Source: Acidocella sp.
Lineage (GTDB): Bacteria > Pseudomonadota > Alphaproteobacteria > Acetobacterales > Acetobacteraceae
DNA: 64,000 bases
Reading direction: 5' to 3'
NCBI GenBank assembly: GCA_031291755.1
Contig: JARLIK010000019.1
Location: 248,001 to 312,000 of the forward strand
A program made the position numbers and the translations under genes. Each line of letters begins with the position of its first letter. Position 1 is the stretch's first letter. The notes beneath the pieces were generated by a model. The model had not been told where the DNA came from. It did not search any database and saw nothing but the letters and a program-made list of their open reading frames with translations. Below, in pieces: positions 44,878 to 55,870 of the stretch.

Positions 44878-45807
44878 CTATCCCAGTTTGAGGTCACGCA
44901 GCACGATGTCGGCAATCATGCTGGAAACCCGCACGTTGGATTCTGCCGTTACCCCGGCGATGTGCGGGGTGAGGATCAGATTATCGATACCTTGGAACAA
45001 AGCGCCATGCACGGTATCGAGCGGTTCATTCTCGAATACGTCGAGGGCGGCACCAGCAATTTGCCGGGCACGCAGGGAATCCGCCAGAGCCGCCTCATCC
45101 ACCACGCCGCCGCGCGCTGCATTGATCAGGACGGCGTTCGGTTTCATCAAGGCCAGCGTTTCGCGGTTCACCAAATGCCGGGTCTCCGCCGATAACGGCA
45201 CATGCAGGCTGATAACGTCACATGTTGCGAAAAGCTCGCTAAGTTCCAGCCGCTCGGCTGTTTGCCAGGCTGGGTGCGAGGCAGGCAAAAACGGATCAGC
45301 GGCGCTTATATGCATGCCCAACGCCGCCAGCCGCGCCGCTGCCTGCCGGGCGGTGCCGCCGAAACCAACCAGCCCGGCGCGCTTGCCGGCAATCTCGAGG
45401 CCGATCAACCGCTCACGCGGCCAGCTTCCCGCAGCCACGGCGGCGGTGTCGCGGTAGGCGCCGCGCAGCAGCATCATTGCCGTGCAAACTACATATTCGG
45501 CCACCGCCGCGTCATTGGCGCCGGTGGCCGGATATACGGCAATGTTGCGTGCCGCACAGGCTGCAAGGTCGATATTATCCAACCCAACACCGAGCCGCCC
45601 CACCAGTTGCAGTTTTGGACCGGCGTCCAGTAATGCCGCTCGTACTTGCGTGCGGTTGCGAACGATCAGCGCCCGCGCCGAGCCCAGGGCCGCCCGCAAA
45701 TCATCCGGGCGGTCAACGAGGTCCGGTTCATACAGCACAGGCGTCTTTGCCTGCAGCCGATGCACCGAAGCCTCGTCCATGAACTCGGCGATAACAATAT
45801 CCGCCAT
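44878..45807 (-). CDS. slcC: D-2-hydroxyacid dehydrogenase-family enzyme, probable (S)-sulfolactate dehydrogenase
   Basis: A 309-residue NAD-binding dehydrogenase of the D-isomer 2-hydroxyacid family. LVGRLGVGLDNIDL, the nucleotide-binding VGFGGTARQAAARL near residue 148, catalytic Arg in NAARGGVVDE, Glu in DVFENEPL and His in LTPHIAGVT are all present. In sulfolactate-degrading bacteria SlcC oxidises (S)-sulfolactate to sulfopyruvate. It is 7 nt from suyB and 5 nt from comC, so the three are tightly coupled. Confidence 0.78.
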   Translation of the reverse strand: MADIVIAEFMDEASVHRLQAKTPVLYEPDLVDRPDDLRAALGSARALIVRNRTQVRAALLDAGPKLQLVGRLGVGLDNIDLAACAARNIAVYPATGANDAAVAEYVVCTAMMLLRGAYRDTAAVAAGSWPRERLIGLEIAGKRAGLVGFGGTARQAAARLAALGMHISAADPFLPASHPAWQTAERLELSELFATCDVISLHVPLSAETRHLVNRETLALMKPNAVLINAARGGVVDEAALADSLRARQIAGAALDVFENEPLDTVHGALFQGIDNLILTPHIAGVTAESNVRVSSMIADIVLRDLKLG

Positions 45808-45814
45808 GATAATC

Positions 45815-46987
45815 TCAGGCGCTGCGATACAGCTTTGTCATGCTGAATTCGCGGTGCCCCAGCGCCTCGGCGGCGGTCAGGCGGCCATTGGCAGTCCGGC
45901 CGATATTATCGATCAACGCATCGCCGGCCTGATCGATTGTCATTTCCCGGCGCAGTACGCCGGACACATCAACATCGATATGCTCGGGCATGGTCCGCAC
46001 CGTGCGCGGATTACCAGTGATTTTGATCACCGGCACGATAGGATTGCCGATCACGTTACCTTGGCCGGTCGGGAAGGTATGGATGACATAACCAGCGGCA
46101 GCCATTAACGTGACGCATTCAGCAGCAGCGGATGATGTGTCCATGTAATACAAGCCAGGCCCGCGTGCCGGGGCTTCAGCCGGCTGCAAGGCATCGAGGA
46201 ACTTGCTGTTATGGCCAATCTTTTCAAGATTACCCAGGGCCTTTTCCTCAATGGTGGTCAAGCCGCCAAGGATATTGCCTTTGGTGGGCTGGCTGTCCGA
46301 GAGGTCATCGGTTTTGTGAGCTTCGATCACATCTTCCTGATAGGCCTTCCACATTTTATACCATTTTTCCTCGATCTCCGGGGAGATGGCCCGCTTGCGC
46401 GCCAGATGTTCACCGCCGGTGATTTCCGAGGTTTCACCAAACACGCCGTAAATACCGTGCGGGATGAGTTTATCATACATATTGCCAACCGCCGGGCAGG
46501 AGGCGAGGCCGGTGGTGGTATCGCTTTCACCGCATTTGGTGGAAATCCAAAGGTCTGAAACCGGCACCGGCTCGCGCTTCAGCTCAGAAGCCCATTGCAC
46601 GAATTCCTTGGCCTTGCGCGAGGCGGAGGCAATGGTGTTGATGTCGCCATGCTGCTCGATCCAGAAACCTTCAACAGGTTTGCCGGTTTTGCGGATGCCG
46701 TCCACTACCCGGCCGGTCCATGATGGTTCGATCCCGATTACGATGACAGCAGCGACATTCGGGTTCGAGCCGGTGCCGATGAGGGTGCGGAAATGCACTT
46801 CCAAATCCTCGCCAAACTGCAAACGCCCGTAGGCGTGCGGAATGGCCATGGTGCCTTTGATATTGTTGGCGACTGCCTCGCAGGCGGCGTTCGACAAATC
46901 ATCGAGCGGTAAAATCAAAACATGATTGCGTACGCCAACGCGGTTATTTTCGCGGCGCCAGCCGGTCAGGGTCATTTCATTCATCAT
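45815..46987 (-). CDS. suyB: (2R)-sulfolactate sulfo-lyase, large subunit
   Basis: A 390-residue UxaA/altronate-dehydratase-family protein. Typical blocks are [33 protein letters not shown], the Cys-containing [20 protein letters not shown] and [25 protein letters not shown]. The SuyB-type split with a separate 95-residue SAF partner, plus neighbouring sulfolactate dehydrogenases, separates it from true altronate dehydratase. SuyAB cleaves (R)-sulfolactate to pyruvate and sulfite. It lies 11 nt after suyA. Confidence 0.87.
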   Translation of the reverse strand: MMNEMTLTGWRRENNRVGVRNHVLILPLDDLSNAACEAVANNIKGTMAIPHAYGRLQFGEDLEVHFRTLIGTGSNPNVAAVIVIGIEPSWTGRVVDGIRKTGKPVEGFWIEQHGDINTIASASRKAKEFVQWASELKREPVPVSDLWISTKCGESDTTTGLASCPAVGNMYDKLIPHGIYGVFGETSEITGGEHLARKRAISPEIEEKWYKMWKAYQEDVIEAHKTDDLSDSQPTKGNILGGLTTIEEKALGNLEKIGHNSKFLDALQPAEAPARGPGLYYMDTSSAAAECVTLMAAAGYVIHTFPTGQGNVIGNPIVPVIKITGNPRTVRTMPEHIDVDVSGVLRREMTIDQAGDALIDNIGRTANGRLTAAEALGHREFSMTKLYRSA

Positions 46988-46998
46988 ACGCGCTCCGG

Positions 46999-47286
46999 TT
47001 ACCAGCGTTTCGTTTTAAGATTTTGGGTGTGAACATGGCTGCCCTTACGGGTATCAGCCACCATTTTGCCGATATCTTCGCCATATTTAATTGCCGTATC
47101 CCCCGCTTTCAGGTCGCGCAGGGCCACTTTATGGCCGATCGGCACATCATCATTCACGGTCAGATGAAACGCTGTGTTGGTTTTGGTGATTACGCATAAC
47201 ATGTCAGTGCCGGCCTTGAGGTCTTCAACAACAACAACGCCGACATTGTCTTCTGGGTTATGAACTAAAAGCTGTGGTATGCTCAT
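46999..47286 (-). CDS. suyA: (2R)-sulfolactate sulfo-lyase, small subunit (SAF domain)
   Basis: A 95-residue SAF-domain protein: [17 protein letters not shown] at the start, [25 protein letters not shown] in the middle (the UxaA N-terminal signature) and a [14 protein letters not shown] end that is typical of this subunit. First gene of the minus-strand operon. Its promoter lies about 40-70 bp upstream with the left operator over the -10. Works as a complex with SuyB in the cytosol. Confidence 0.87.
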   Translation of the reverse strand: MSIPQLLVHNPEDNVGVVVVEDLKAGTDMLCVITKTNTAFHLTVNDDVPIGHKVALRDLKAGDTAIKYGEDIGKMVADTRKGSHVHTQNLKTKRW

Positions 47287-47324
47287 GGCAGGAGTATTCC
47301 TCTCTCTTTAAAATCCCGTGCTCC

Positions 47325-47339
47325 ATAACTTATATAAGA
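47325..47339. promoter_or_regulatory. Left operator copy of the suy/hps control region
   Basis: ATAACTTATATAAGA, containing the perfect palindrome CTTATATAAG, is an exact reverse-complement copy of 47421-47435. It overlaps the -10 of the minus-strand suyA promoter, so a bound repressor would block transcription. GntR/HutC binding is inferred. Confidence 0.7.
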
Positions 47340-47356
47340 TAGCAATTTAATGTCAA
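47329..47356 (-). promoter_or_regulatory. suyA promoter
   Basis: On the minus strand TTGACA (47356-47351), 16-bp spacer, TATAAG (47334-47329). The -35 is perfect consensus and the -10 five of six. It drives suyA-suyB-slcC-comC and perhaps gntR. Confidence 0.7.
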
Positions 47357-47410
47357 CCTCTACCTCTGATTACGGATATATTAGTCCACGGGAGCTATAA
47401 TATTTACCGC

Positions 47411-47438
47411 TTGACACAAGTCTTATATAAGTTATATT
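47411..47438 (+). promoter_or_regulatory. Promoter of the MFS-hpsN-SDR-ADH operon
   Basis: TTGACA (47411-47416), 16-bp spacer, TATATT (47433-47438), one base from consensus. The right operator copy falls in the spacer and -10. About 85 bp precede the MFS start; the leader carries two GAGCTATAA direct repeats (47392-47400, 47501-47509), the first spanning a TATAAT that may be a second -10. Confidence 0.7.
47421..47435. promoter_or_regulatory. Right operator copy of the suy/hps control region
   Basis: TCTTATATAAGTTAT is the exact inverse of the left copy, 81 bp away (between inner ends). It lies between the -35 and -10 of the plus-strand promoter, a classic repressor position. The pair in inverse orientation would allow one regulator to shut both operons. 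Confidence 0.7.
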
Positions 47439-47523
47439 AGTGGTTGTCGAGTATAAAATACAGGCTATCAAAAAGGCCGTGAATAAAATGCTAAATACCA
47501 GAGCTATAAACGGGAGATAATTA

Positions 47524-50246
<2,723 letters not shown>

Positions 50247-50249
50247 AGC

Positions 50250-51014
50250 ATGACGCATCGTCTTGATGATTTATTCAACCTCGATGGTCGTCATGCGCTC
50301 GTAACGGGTGGCAGTAGCGGCATTGGTTTGGCCATCGCAGAAGCTCTCGGGCGGCAAGGTGCATCCATTACCCTGGTTGCACGGAGGGAGGCCGAACTGC
50401 TAGCCGCCGCTGCACGGTTGCGCGGCCTTGGTATCACGGCTGATTTCATAGCGGCAGATTTAGTTAAATATGAGGGACCGGATGCAGTTTCTGACGTTAT
50501 AAAAACGCCGGTGGATATTATGGTAAATGCGGCCGGCATGAATTTGCGCCAACCGTTTGAATCGGTAACGCTGGAGGCGTTTGATGAACACATGGCGGTG
50601 CATCTTCGCGCGCCGTTCCGGCTTGTGCAGCGTCTGGCCCCCGCCATGGCGAAGCGGAACTATGGCCGCGTGATCATGATCGGCTCATTGCAATCATACC
50701 GCGCTTTCCCCAACTCGGCGCCCTACGGTGCGGCCAAAGGGGGTGTGATACAATTAACCCGTGCCATCGCCGAGCAATGGTCACGTCACGGTATTACCTG
50801 CAATGCCATTGTGCCGGGATTTTTCCGCACAGGCTTGACCGAAGCCGTGTTCAAGGATGAAGCGATCGCGGCACGCAATGCGGCTCAAACTGCCATTGGC
50901 CGCAACGGTGAACTGGAAGATTTGTTCGGCACCGCGATTTTTTTAGCGTCAGCCGCATCGGCCTATGTGACAGGTCAGATATTGCCGGTGGATGGCGGAT
51001 TTTCTGCCAAGTAA
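50250..51014 (+). CDS. SDR-family oxidoreductase, candidate DHPS 2-dehydrogenase
   Basis: A 254-residue classical short-chain dehydrogenase: NAD(P)-binding TGGSSGIG (about 19-26), NAAG near 93, and the catalytic triad Ser146, Tyr159, Lys163 (YGAAK). It starts 3 nt after hpsN. In hps clusters two C2-directed dehydrogenases (HpsO and HpsP) interconvert DHPS enantiomers via the 2-ketone; this gene and the next fill those two roles. Which corresponds to which symbol I cannot say. Confidence 0.75.
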   Translation: MTHRLDDLFNLDGRHALVTGGSSGIGLAIAEALGRQGASITLVARREAELLAAAARLRGLGITADFIAADLVKYEGPDAVSDVIKTPVDIMVNAAGMNLRQPFESVTLEAFDEHMAVHLRAPFRLVQRLAPAMAKRNYGRVIMIGSLQSYRAFPNSAPYGAAKGGVIQLTRAIAEQWSRHGITCNAIVPGFFRTGLTEAVFKDEAIAARNAAQTAIGRNGELEDLFGTAIFLASAASAYVTGQILPVDGGFSAK

Positions 51015-51024
51015 AGGAGGCGTC

Positions 51025-52020
51025 ATGAAAGCGCTGATGTATCTTGCCCCAGGGGCATTGGAATACCGCGAAGTGCCGATCCCCGTAGCAGGGTCCGGCG
51101 AACTTTTGGTGAAGGTTGAGGCGGTCGGCATTTGCGGCTCGGACATGCATGCCTACCATGGCCACGACGACCGCCGCCCGCCGCCGCTGGTGCTGGGCCA
51201 TGAAGCCGCGGGCGTGATTGCCGAAGGCCCGCGCCGCGGCCAGCGTGTAACCATAAATCCGCTGGTGACATGTGGACATTGCGAATTCTGTATTGCGGGT
51301 GACACGCATCTCTGCGAGCAGCGGCAGATCATCTCAATGCCGCCACGGCCCGGCGCATTTGGTGATTATGTCACGATACCAGAACGTAATGTCGTGATGA
51401 TCCCTGATGCGATGCCGTTCAATGTCGCGGCGCTGGCGGAACCTTTGGCAGTTTCCTGGCATGCCGTGCGCATTGGGGTGGAATTGTTGCGGCGGCCCTT
51501 GGCGGTTGCTTCCTGTTGCGTGCTGGGAGGCGGGGCGATTGGGCTCGGCGCGGCCCTGGTGCTGCGCCGCTTTGGTGCCCATGATATTCATTTGGGTGAG
51601 CCGAATGAAAAACGCCGCGCCACTGCGGCGGCGGCGCTGACATTGAACGCTTATGCGCCAGGCAGCCATGATGAGCCACCGGCAGCCTCGGTTGATTTTG
51701 TGATTGATGCTGTGGGCGCCAAGGCTACCCGCGAGGCGGCCAGCCGTCTGGTCAAGCCGGGCGGCGTCATCGTTCATGCCGGTTTGCTGCCGGGGCAGGA
51801 GGGTTTTGATGTCCGTAGGATCACTTTGCAAGAAGTCACAGTGCGTGGAACCTATTGCTACACCCAGGGTGATTTCCGCGACGTTGTCGACACACTTGCA
51901 GTCAATGGCTTTGGCGACCTCAACTGGGTGGCACAGATGCAGTTGAGCGCGGGTGCGCAGGCGTTTGCTGCCATCGATCAGGGCGAACTAGCCGCTGCCA
52001 AGATTATTTTAATTCCTTGA
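51025..52020 (+). CDS. Zn-dependent medium-chain dehydrogenase, candidate DHPS 2-dehydrogenase
   Basis: A 331-residue MDR-family alcohol dehydrogenase. Catalytic-Zn residues are seen in GICGSDMHAYHGH and LGHEAAGVI; the structural-Zn loop is CGHCEFCIAGDTHLC. The nucleotide-binding glycine motif LGGGAIGLG is mid-protein. AAAGGAGG precedes ATG 51025; an upstream frame overlaps the SDR stop. Last gene of the MFS-hpsN-SDR-ADH operon. Sorbitol/threonine-type dehydrogenases are relatives, so substrate comes from context. Confidence 0.78.
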   Translation: MKALMYLAPGALEYREVPIPVAGSGELLVKVEAVGICGSDMHAYHGHDDRRPPPLVLGHEAAGVIAEGPRRGQRVTINPLVTCGHCEFCIAGDTHLCEQRQIISMPPRPGAFGDYVTIPERNVVMIPDAMPFNVAALAEPLAVSWHAVRIGVELLRRPLAVASCCVLGGGAIGLGAALVLRRFGAHDIHLGEPNEKRRATAAAALTLNAYAPGSHDEPPAASVDFVIDAVGAKATREAASRLVKPGGVIVHAGLLPGQEGFDVRRITLQEVTVRGTYCYTQGDFRDVVDTLAVNGFGDLNWVAQMQLSAGAQAFAAIDQGELAAAKIILIP

Positions 52021-52134
52021 TCTCGCTGCATCGGTCTCGCTAACAAGCGGCTTGACTTTCCCGGCGTGTCGAAGCTACCTTAATCAAAACTAAAGTTCGA
52101 TATACGTACAAAAATAAAATACGGGAAAGCAACG

Positions 52135-53097
52135 ATGGTCAAGCTTGCGATAACACGCAGGAATAGTCTTCAATTCGCCGGCGCTGTGACAGCCAGCAGT
52201 TATCTCGGGATTAGGCGCGCTGCGGCGGCAGACCCTTATCCGAGCGCTACGATCAATTTTGTTATTCCCTTTGGTCCAGGCGGAACATTTGATGCTTATG
52301 GCCGTGAGTTCTCGATGCTTCTTACAAAGTCGCTGGGCGTCAATGTGGAGCCAATCAATGACCCAGGCGCCGGCGGTATGGAGGCCATTGTGGCGCTGTT
52401 CCATGAGAAACCGGATGGCTATACCTTCAGCCTGGCGGATGTTCCTGGAACTCAGATTCGTAAAACCGAGCCTGGAGAGCCGTTAAAAAATCTCACCTGG
52501 GTCGCCAATCTCGGTCGCGACGCCTTTGGCCTCGCTGTCGGCGCTGATTCGCCGATTAAAAACCTAGCCGACCTGCAAGCCATTTCGGCAAAGCGGCCGA
52601 TCAAATTTGCGGCTACCGGCGTTGATTCAGCCTATGTGGCAACTAAAATTTTCCTGGCAGCGCTGGGACTGCGTTCGGAATTTATTACCGGCTATGAAAG
52701 CTCAGTGAATTCTTCCATTGCAGCAAAACGCGGCGATGTTGACGCCGTGGTTTTTTCACAGACAGCCATTACCAAAATGCAAAAATCGGGAATTTTGAAG
52801 CTGATTTTTGTGTTCCAAAATGAATCCCCATCAGCCGATGTTGAAAATGCGCTCTCGGCAAATCAGCCCGATCTGGGTAAAGTGTTTGCCTGGCGTACGG
52901 TAGTGGCGCCACCAGGACTGCCGCCTAGTGTGACGGCAAAATTATCCAGCGCCTTGGTGGCTGCCGCAAAAACAAATGAAGCCAAAGCTTGGGCTGACAA
53001 AATCAAGGCCACCCTATATCCACTCGACCATGCGCAAACCTTAAAAATGCTGGCCGAGCAAGATGTGATCTTGAAGAAATGGCATAGCGTTTTTTAA
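52135..53097 (+). CDS. Tripartite tricarboxylate transporter-type binding protein (Bug family)
   Basis: A 320-residue extracytoplasmic binding protein with a Tat-like signal (ITRRNSLQFAG, cleavage near residue 32 after RRAAAA). YPSATINFVIPFGPGGTFDAYGR and DPGAGGMEAI are Bug-family ligand loops. No large and small membrane subunits (TctA/TctB) follow, so it is an orphan here. SlcH of some sulfolactate clusters belongs to this family, so a sulfonate ligand is possible. About 115 bp separate it from the ADH gene. Confidence 0.83.
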   Translation: MVKLAITRRNSLQFAGAVTASSYLGIRRAAAADPYPSATINFVIPFGPGGTFDAYGREFSMLLTKSLGVNVEPINDPGAGGMEAIVALFHEKPDGYTFSLADVPGTQIRKTEPGEPLKNLTWVANLGRDAFGLAVGADSPIKNLADLQAISAKRPIKFAATGVDSAYVATKIFLAALGLRSEFITGYESSVNSSIAAKRGDVDAVVFSQTAITKMQKSGILKLIFVFQNESPSADVENALSANQPDLGKVFAWRTVVAPPGLPPSVTAKLSSALVAAAKTNEAKAWADKIKATLYPLDHAQTLKMLAEQDVILKKWHSVF

Positions 53098-53131
53098 TCC
53101 GGCAGCCGAAATTTCTAATGTGCAAACGGAC

Positions 53132-54826
53132 TTACGAAACGTCCCATAATCTCACGGTCTGATCATCGCTGGCAGATGCCAGCGTGTTGCCGTCCGGCGA
53201 ATAGGCCACACAGAAAACCTTGCCGGTATGGCCGGTCAAGGTACTGGCCACCGTCCCGCTGCTGATATTCCAAAGCTTAATGGTGAAATCATCGCTGCCG
53301 GATGCTAGGGTGGTTCCGTCCGGTGAAAACACCACTGACTCAACCACTTTGGTATGTCCGCTCAAGGTGCGAATTTGATTGCCGCTGGCAATATCCCAAA
53401 GCGTGATGTTGGTATTGCTGCTGCCGGTGGCGAGGGTTTTGCCATCCCGTGAAATCGCCACCGAGTTGATATCCGAGGTGTCGACCGAGACGCTGCGGGT
53501 CCGGCTGGCTGAAGCCACGTCCCACAGCGTGGCCGAACCGCCGACACTGCCGGAGGCCAGCACACTGCCGTCAGGTGAAAATGTCACCGCCAGAACCCGG
53601 TTTGCGTCGGATGTCATGATATGGGTAAGGGCACCATCCAGCGTCCAGAGTTTGACATTGCCATCAAAGCCACCCGAGGCGAGCGGACCAGAGGCCGAGC
53701 CGAAAGCCACATACATCACCGAGTTGGTATTGCCGGTGATGTTAACGATTAAGCTGCCGTCTGAGACATTCCAAAGCCGGATGGTCTTGTCGCTGCCGCA
53801 CGACGCCAGCGGCCCGCCGCCGGGGCAGAAAGCCACGGACTGCACGGTGTCGGTGTGACCGGTAAGGGTTCGTATCGGGTCTCCGCTGGCCGGGTCCCAT
53901 AGCCGGACGGTCTTATCGCTGCCGCCCGAAGCCAGCGTGTGGCCGTCCGATGAAAACGCCACGGCTGCCACGCTGCCGGTATGGCCGGTCAATATCCGTG
54001 GGAGGCTCGGGCCATGGTGCCGCAGAAGGAGAAAGCCGCCGCCGGCCGCCGCTGCCCCAACGCCGGCTGCAGCAATCAGCAGCCCTCGCCGGCTCGGCTT
54101 CGGTTGTGCGGCCTCCTTGAAACTTGTGTTGTCGTGGAAGCGGTCATCGACCGGGACAGAACGCGGGGTTGCATCCACAGGCGATTGCAATGCCTCAGTT
54201 AGCTTGGGAGCAGGCTGACCGATTTGAGTCTCAAGATGCGACATTTCAGTCACCGGCTCGAGGATCGTAATCGGCGATTTCGGAGGGGCAACTGGTTTGG
54301 GTGGATCAACGGGCCGCGGTGCGTCAACCGGCGGCGGTTCGGCATGCTTTATACTGGGCGGCGCAACGACCGGCGGCGCTTCCGGTGTCTCTTCATGCAA
54401 GGGCGCTGCGTCAGTCCGGGCCGGCCCGTTCAAAACCCGCTGCAATACCTCGACCAGATACTGCAGATGCCGCTCCATCGGCTCCGTAAAGGCATCGAGC
54501 CAATGCGGCATTGAGAGGAAGAATTCCAGCGATTTGGTGGGTTCCACATCCTCAATCCGCAGCGGAATGATGGGGATACCTAAATGAACAGCGCGTTCAA
54601 CCTCGCGCTTGACCTGCGGCGAGGCATTGGCCCAGGCCGAAAACACCAGCACCATGGCGTGTGCGCTGGCCAGCGCCTCAATGATGGATTCGCCCCAGTC
54701 GGCAGAGGGCAAAATATCCCGTGGGGCGATCCAACAGCGGATAAGGTTGGCTTCCAGCACGGCGCAAACCGCATCCGCCACTGGTTTGTCCTGCTTTGAG
54801 TAGCTTATGAAGACATCATGGGCCAT
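53132..54826 (-). CDS. TIR domain-transmembrane-WD40 repeat protein
   Basis: A 564-residue protein. The TIR domain (1-133) has HDVFISYSKQDKPVADAV, CWIAPRDILPSADWGESI (Glu46 is the candidate NADase glutamate) and QVKREVERAV. A Pro-rich linker (about 135-245) leads to a basic-flanked hydrophobic helix (248-268) and seven WD40 blades (about 277-564), each ending in variants of LWD. With N-in topology the propeller would lie in the periplasm and TIR in the cytosol. Follows STAS and HATPase genes on the same strand. NADase, scaffold or adaptor roles all possible. Confidence 0.88.
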   Translation of the reverse strand: MAHDVFISYSKQDKPVADAVCAVLEANLIRCWIAPRDILPSADWGESIIEALASAHAMVLVFSAWANASPQVKREVERAVHLGIPIIPLRIEDVEPTKSLEFFLSMPHWLDAFTEPMERHLQYLVEVLQRVLNGPARTDAAPLHEETPEAPPVVAPPSIKHAEPPPVDAPRPVDPPKPVAPPKSPITILEPVTEMSHLETQIGQPAPKLTEALQSPVDATPRSVPVDDRFHDNTSFKEAAQPKPSRRGLLIAAAGVGAAAAGGGFLLLRHHGPSLPRILTGHTGSVAAVAFSSDGHTLASGGSDKTVRLWDPASGDPIRTLTGHTDTVQSVAFCPGGGPLASCGSDKTIRLWNVSDGSLIVNITGNTNSVMYVAFGSASGPLASGGFDGNVKLWTLDGALTHIMTSDANRVLAVTFSPDGSVLASGSVGGSATLWDVASASRTRSVSVDTSDINSVAISRDGKTLATGSSNTNITLWDIASGNQIRTLSGHTKVVESVVFSPDGTTLASGSDDFTIKLWNISSGTVASTLTGHTGKVFCVAYSPDGNTLASASDDQTVRLWDVS

Positions 54827-54896
54827 AGCATAGAGGTAACATTAAAACGCATTGAAGGAAAAAGAATTTCTGCCGCCAAATGTAACAAACTGCCGG

Positions 54897-55343
54897 TCAG
54901 GCATGGGCGGCCGGGCTGTTAAACGGAAACCGCAGCTTTAGCTGGTTGCGGCCATCCAGGCGGGCATAGGAAATATCCGGGCAGTAACGTTTCAGCAGCT
55001 TCATCCCCAGCCCGCCCACCTCGGCCTCGGCCAGGCTGGCCGGCTGGGGCTTCTCAGCGACTGACAGCGGATCGAATTCCGGCCCGGAATCCTCAATCAC
55101 CAGCTCTGCGACGGCTTGCATCGCCGACAGCCGGACCTCGATTTTATCCGCGCTGCCGGGGGCGTAGGCGTGCATGGCCACGTTCATGACGGCTTCTTCA
55201 GCCGCTACCTGCATCTTTTGCACCAGCGGTTTCGGCAGCCCTAGTTTCGCCGCAGCGTCTTCAAACCAGGGGTAAAGCCGCGATAAATCCGCTAATGCAT
55301 TGGTAATACGCAAAATTTCCGGCGCGGCCCCCGGTTCGGACAT
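54897..55343 (-). CDS. HATPase-domain anti-sigma-factor-like kinase (RsbW/SpoIIAB type)
   Basis: A 148-residue protein with a GHKL ATPase fold: AAEEAVMNVAMHAY (N-box) in the middle, EDSGPEFDP (G1-box) and GGLGMKLLKRY (G2-box). Start taken at ATG 55343, 7 nt after the STAS stop; ATG 55391 would overlap STAS. In partner switching such a kinase binds a sigma factor or other target and phosphorylates the STAS protein, which is encoded immediately upstream here. The real target is unknown; no sigma gene is adjacent. Confidence 0.83.
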   Translation of the reverse strand: MSEPGAAPEILRITNALADLSRLYPWFEDAAAKLGLPKPLVQKMQVAAEEAVMNVAMHAYAPGSADKIEVRLSAMQAVAELVIEDSGPEFDPLSVAEKPQPASLAEAEVGGLGMKLLKRYCPDISYARLDGRNQLKLRFPFNSPAAHA

Positions 55344-55350
55344 CAAGCTA

Positions 55351-55695
55351 TCAGGCGGCAGGGCTGACCGCCGCAATCGCAGCAGCTTCATCGGTATAAA
55401 TGGCGATCAGCTCATCGATACCGCTGGTGGTGATCACTTCCTCGACCGCCGGTTGTGGTGAGAGCAGGGCCACCTTGCCGCCTTTGCTCATAATCGCCTT
55501 GCCGCTCAACACGATGCTGCGCAGGCCCAGCGAGGCCATGAAATCGACGCCCGAGAGGTCGATCACAACATTACGGCGTGACCCACCGACAATGCTCATC
55601 GGCATATCGATGGCGGCGGCTCCGGCAATGTCGATACGGCCGGTGATGACAACTTTGGTAATTCCGCCTGCGAGATCTTCAATAACGATTGGCAT
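55351..55695 (-). CDS. STAS-domain anti-anti-sigma-like protein (RsbV type)
   Basis: A 114-residue STAS domain: IDIAGAAAIDMPM, the strand NVVIDLSGVDFMASLGLRS with candidate phosphoacceptor Ser55 in ASLG, and GKVALLSPQ. AGGGAGA lies about 8 nt before ATG 55695. Pairs with the HATPase protein in the same transcript; the PP2C phosphatase gene is divergent, 175 bp away. Together they form a complete RsbU-V-W-like switch. Confidence 0.88.
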   Translation of the reverse strand: MPIVIEDLAGGITKVVITGRIDIAGAAAIDMPMSIVGGSRRNVVIDLSGVDFMASLGLRSIVLSGKAIMSKGGKVALLSPQPAVEEVITTSGIDELIAIYTDEAAAIAAVSPAA

Positions 55696-55870
55696 AAATA
55701 ACTCTCCCTAAGCCGCCGGCCGGTCTCCGGCCTGTCTGTTCCGATTAATGACAGAGGCGCAATGGGCTTACAAGGGAGCTAATTGACCTTAGTATTCCCG
55801 GCAAATGAGCATTACATGACATTTTCGTGGCAGAATTGTTTCCGGGTCAGAAATCGGATTAGAAGTACCC

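Noticed and set aside
45815-47286. Altronate dehydratase (uxaA split) call
   Set aside because: No hexuronate genes nearby; separate 95-residue SAF subunit plus sulfolactate dehydrogenases indicate SuyAB.
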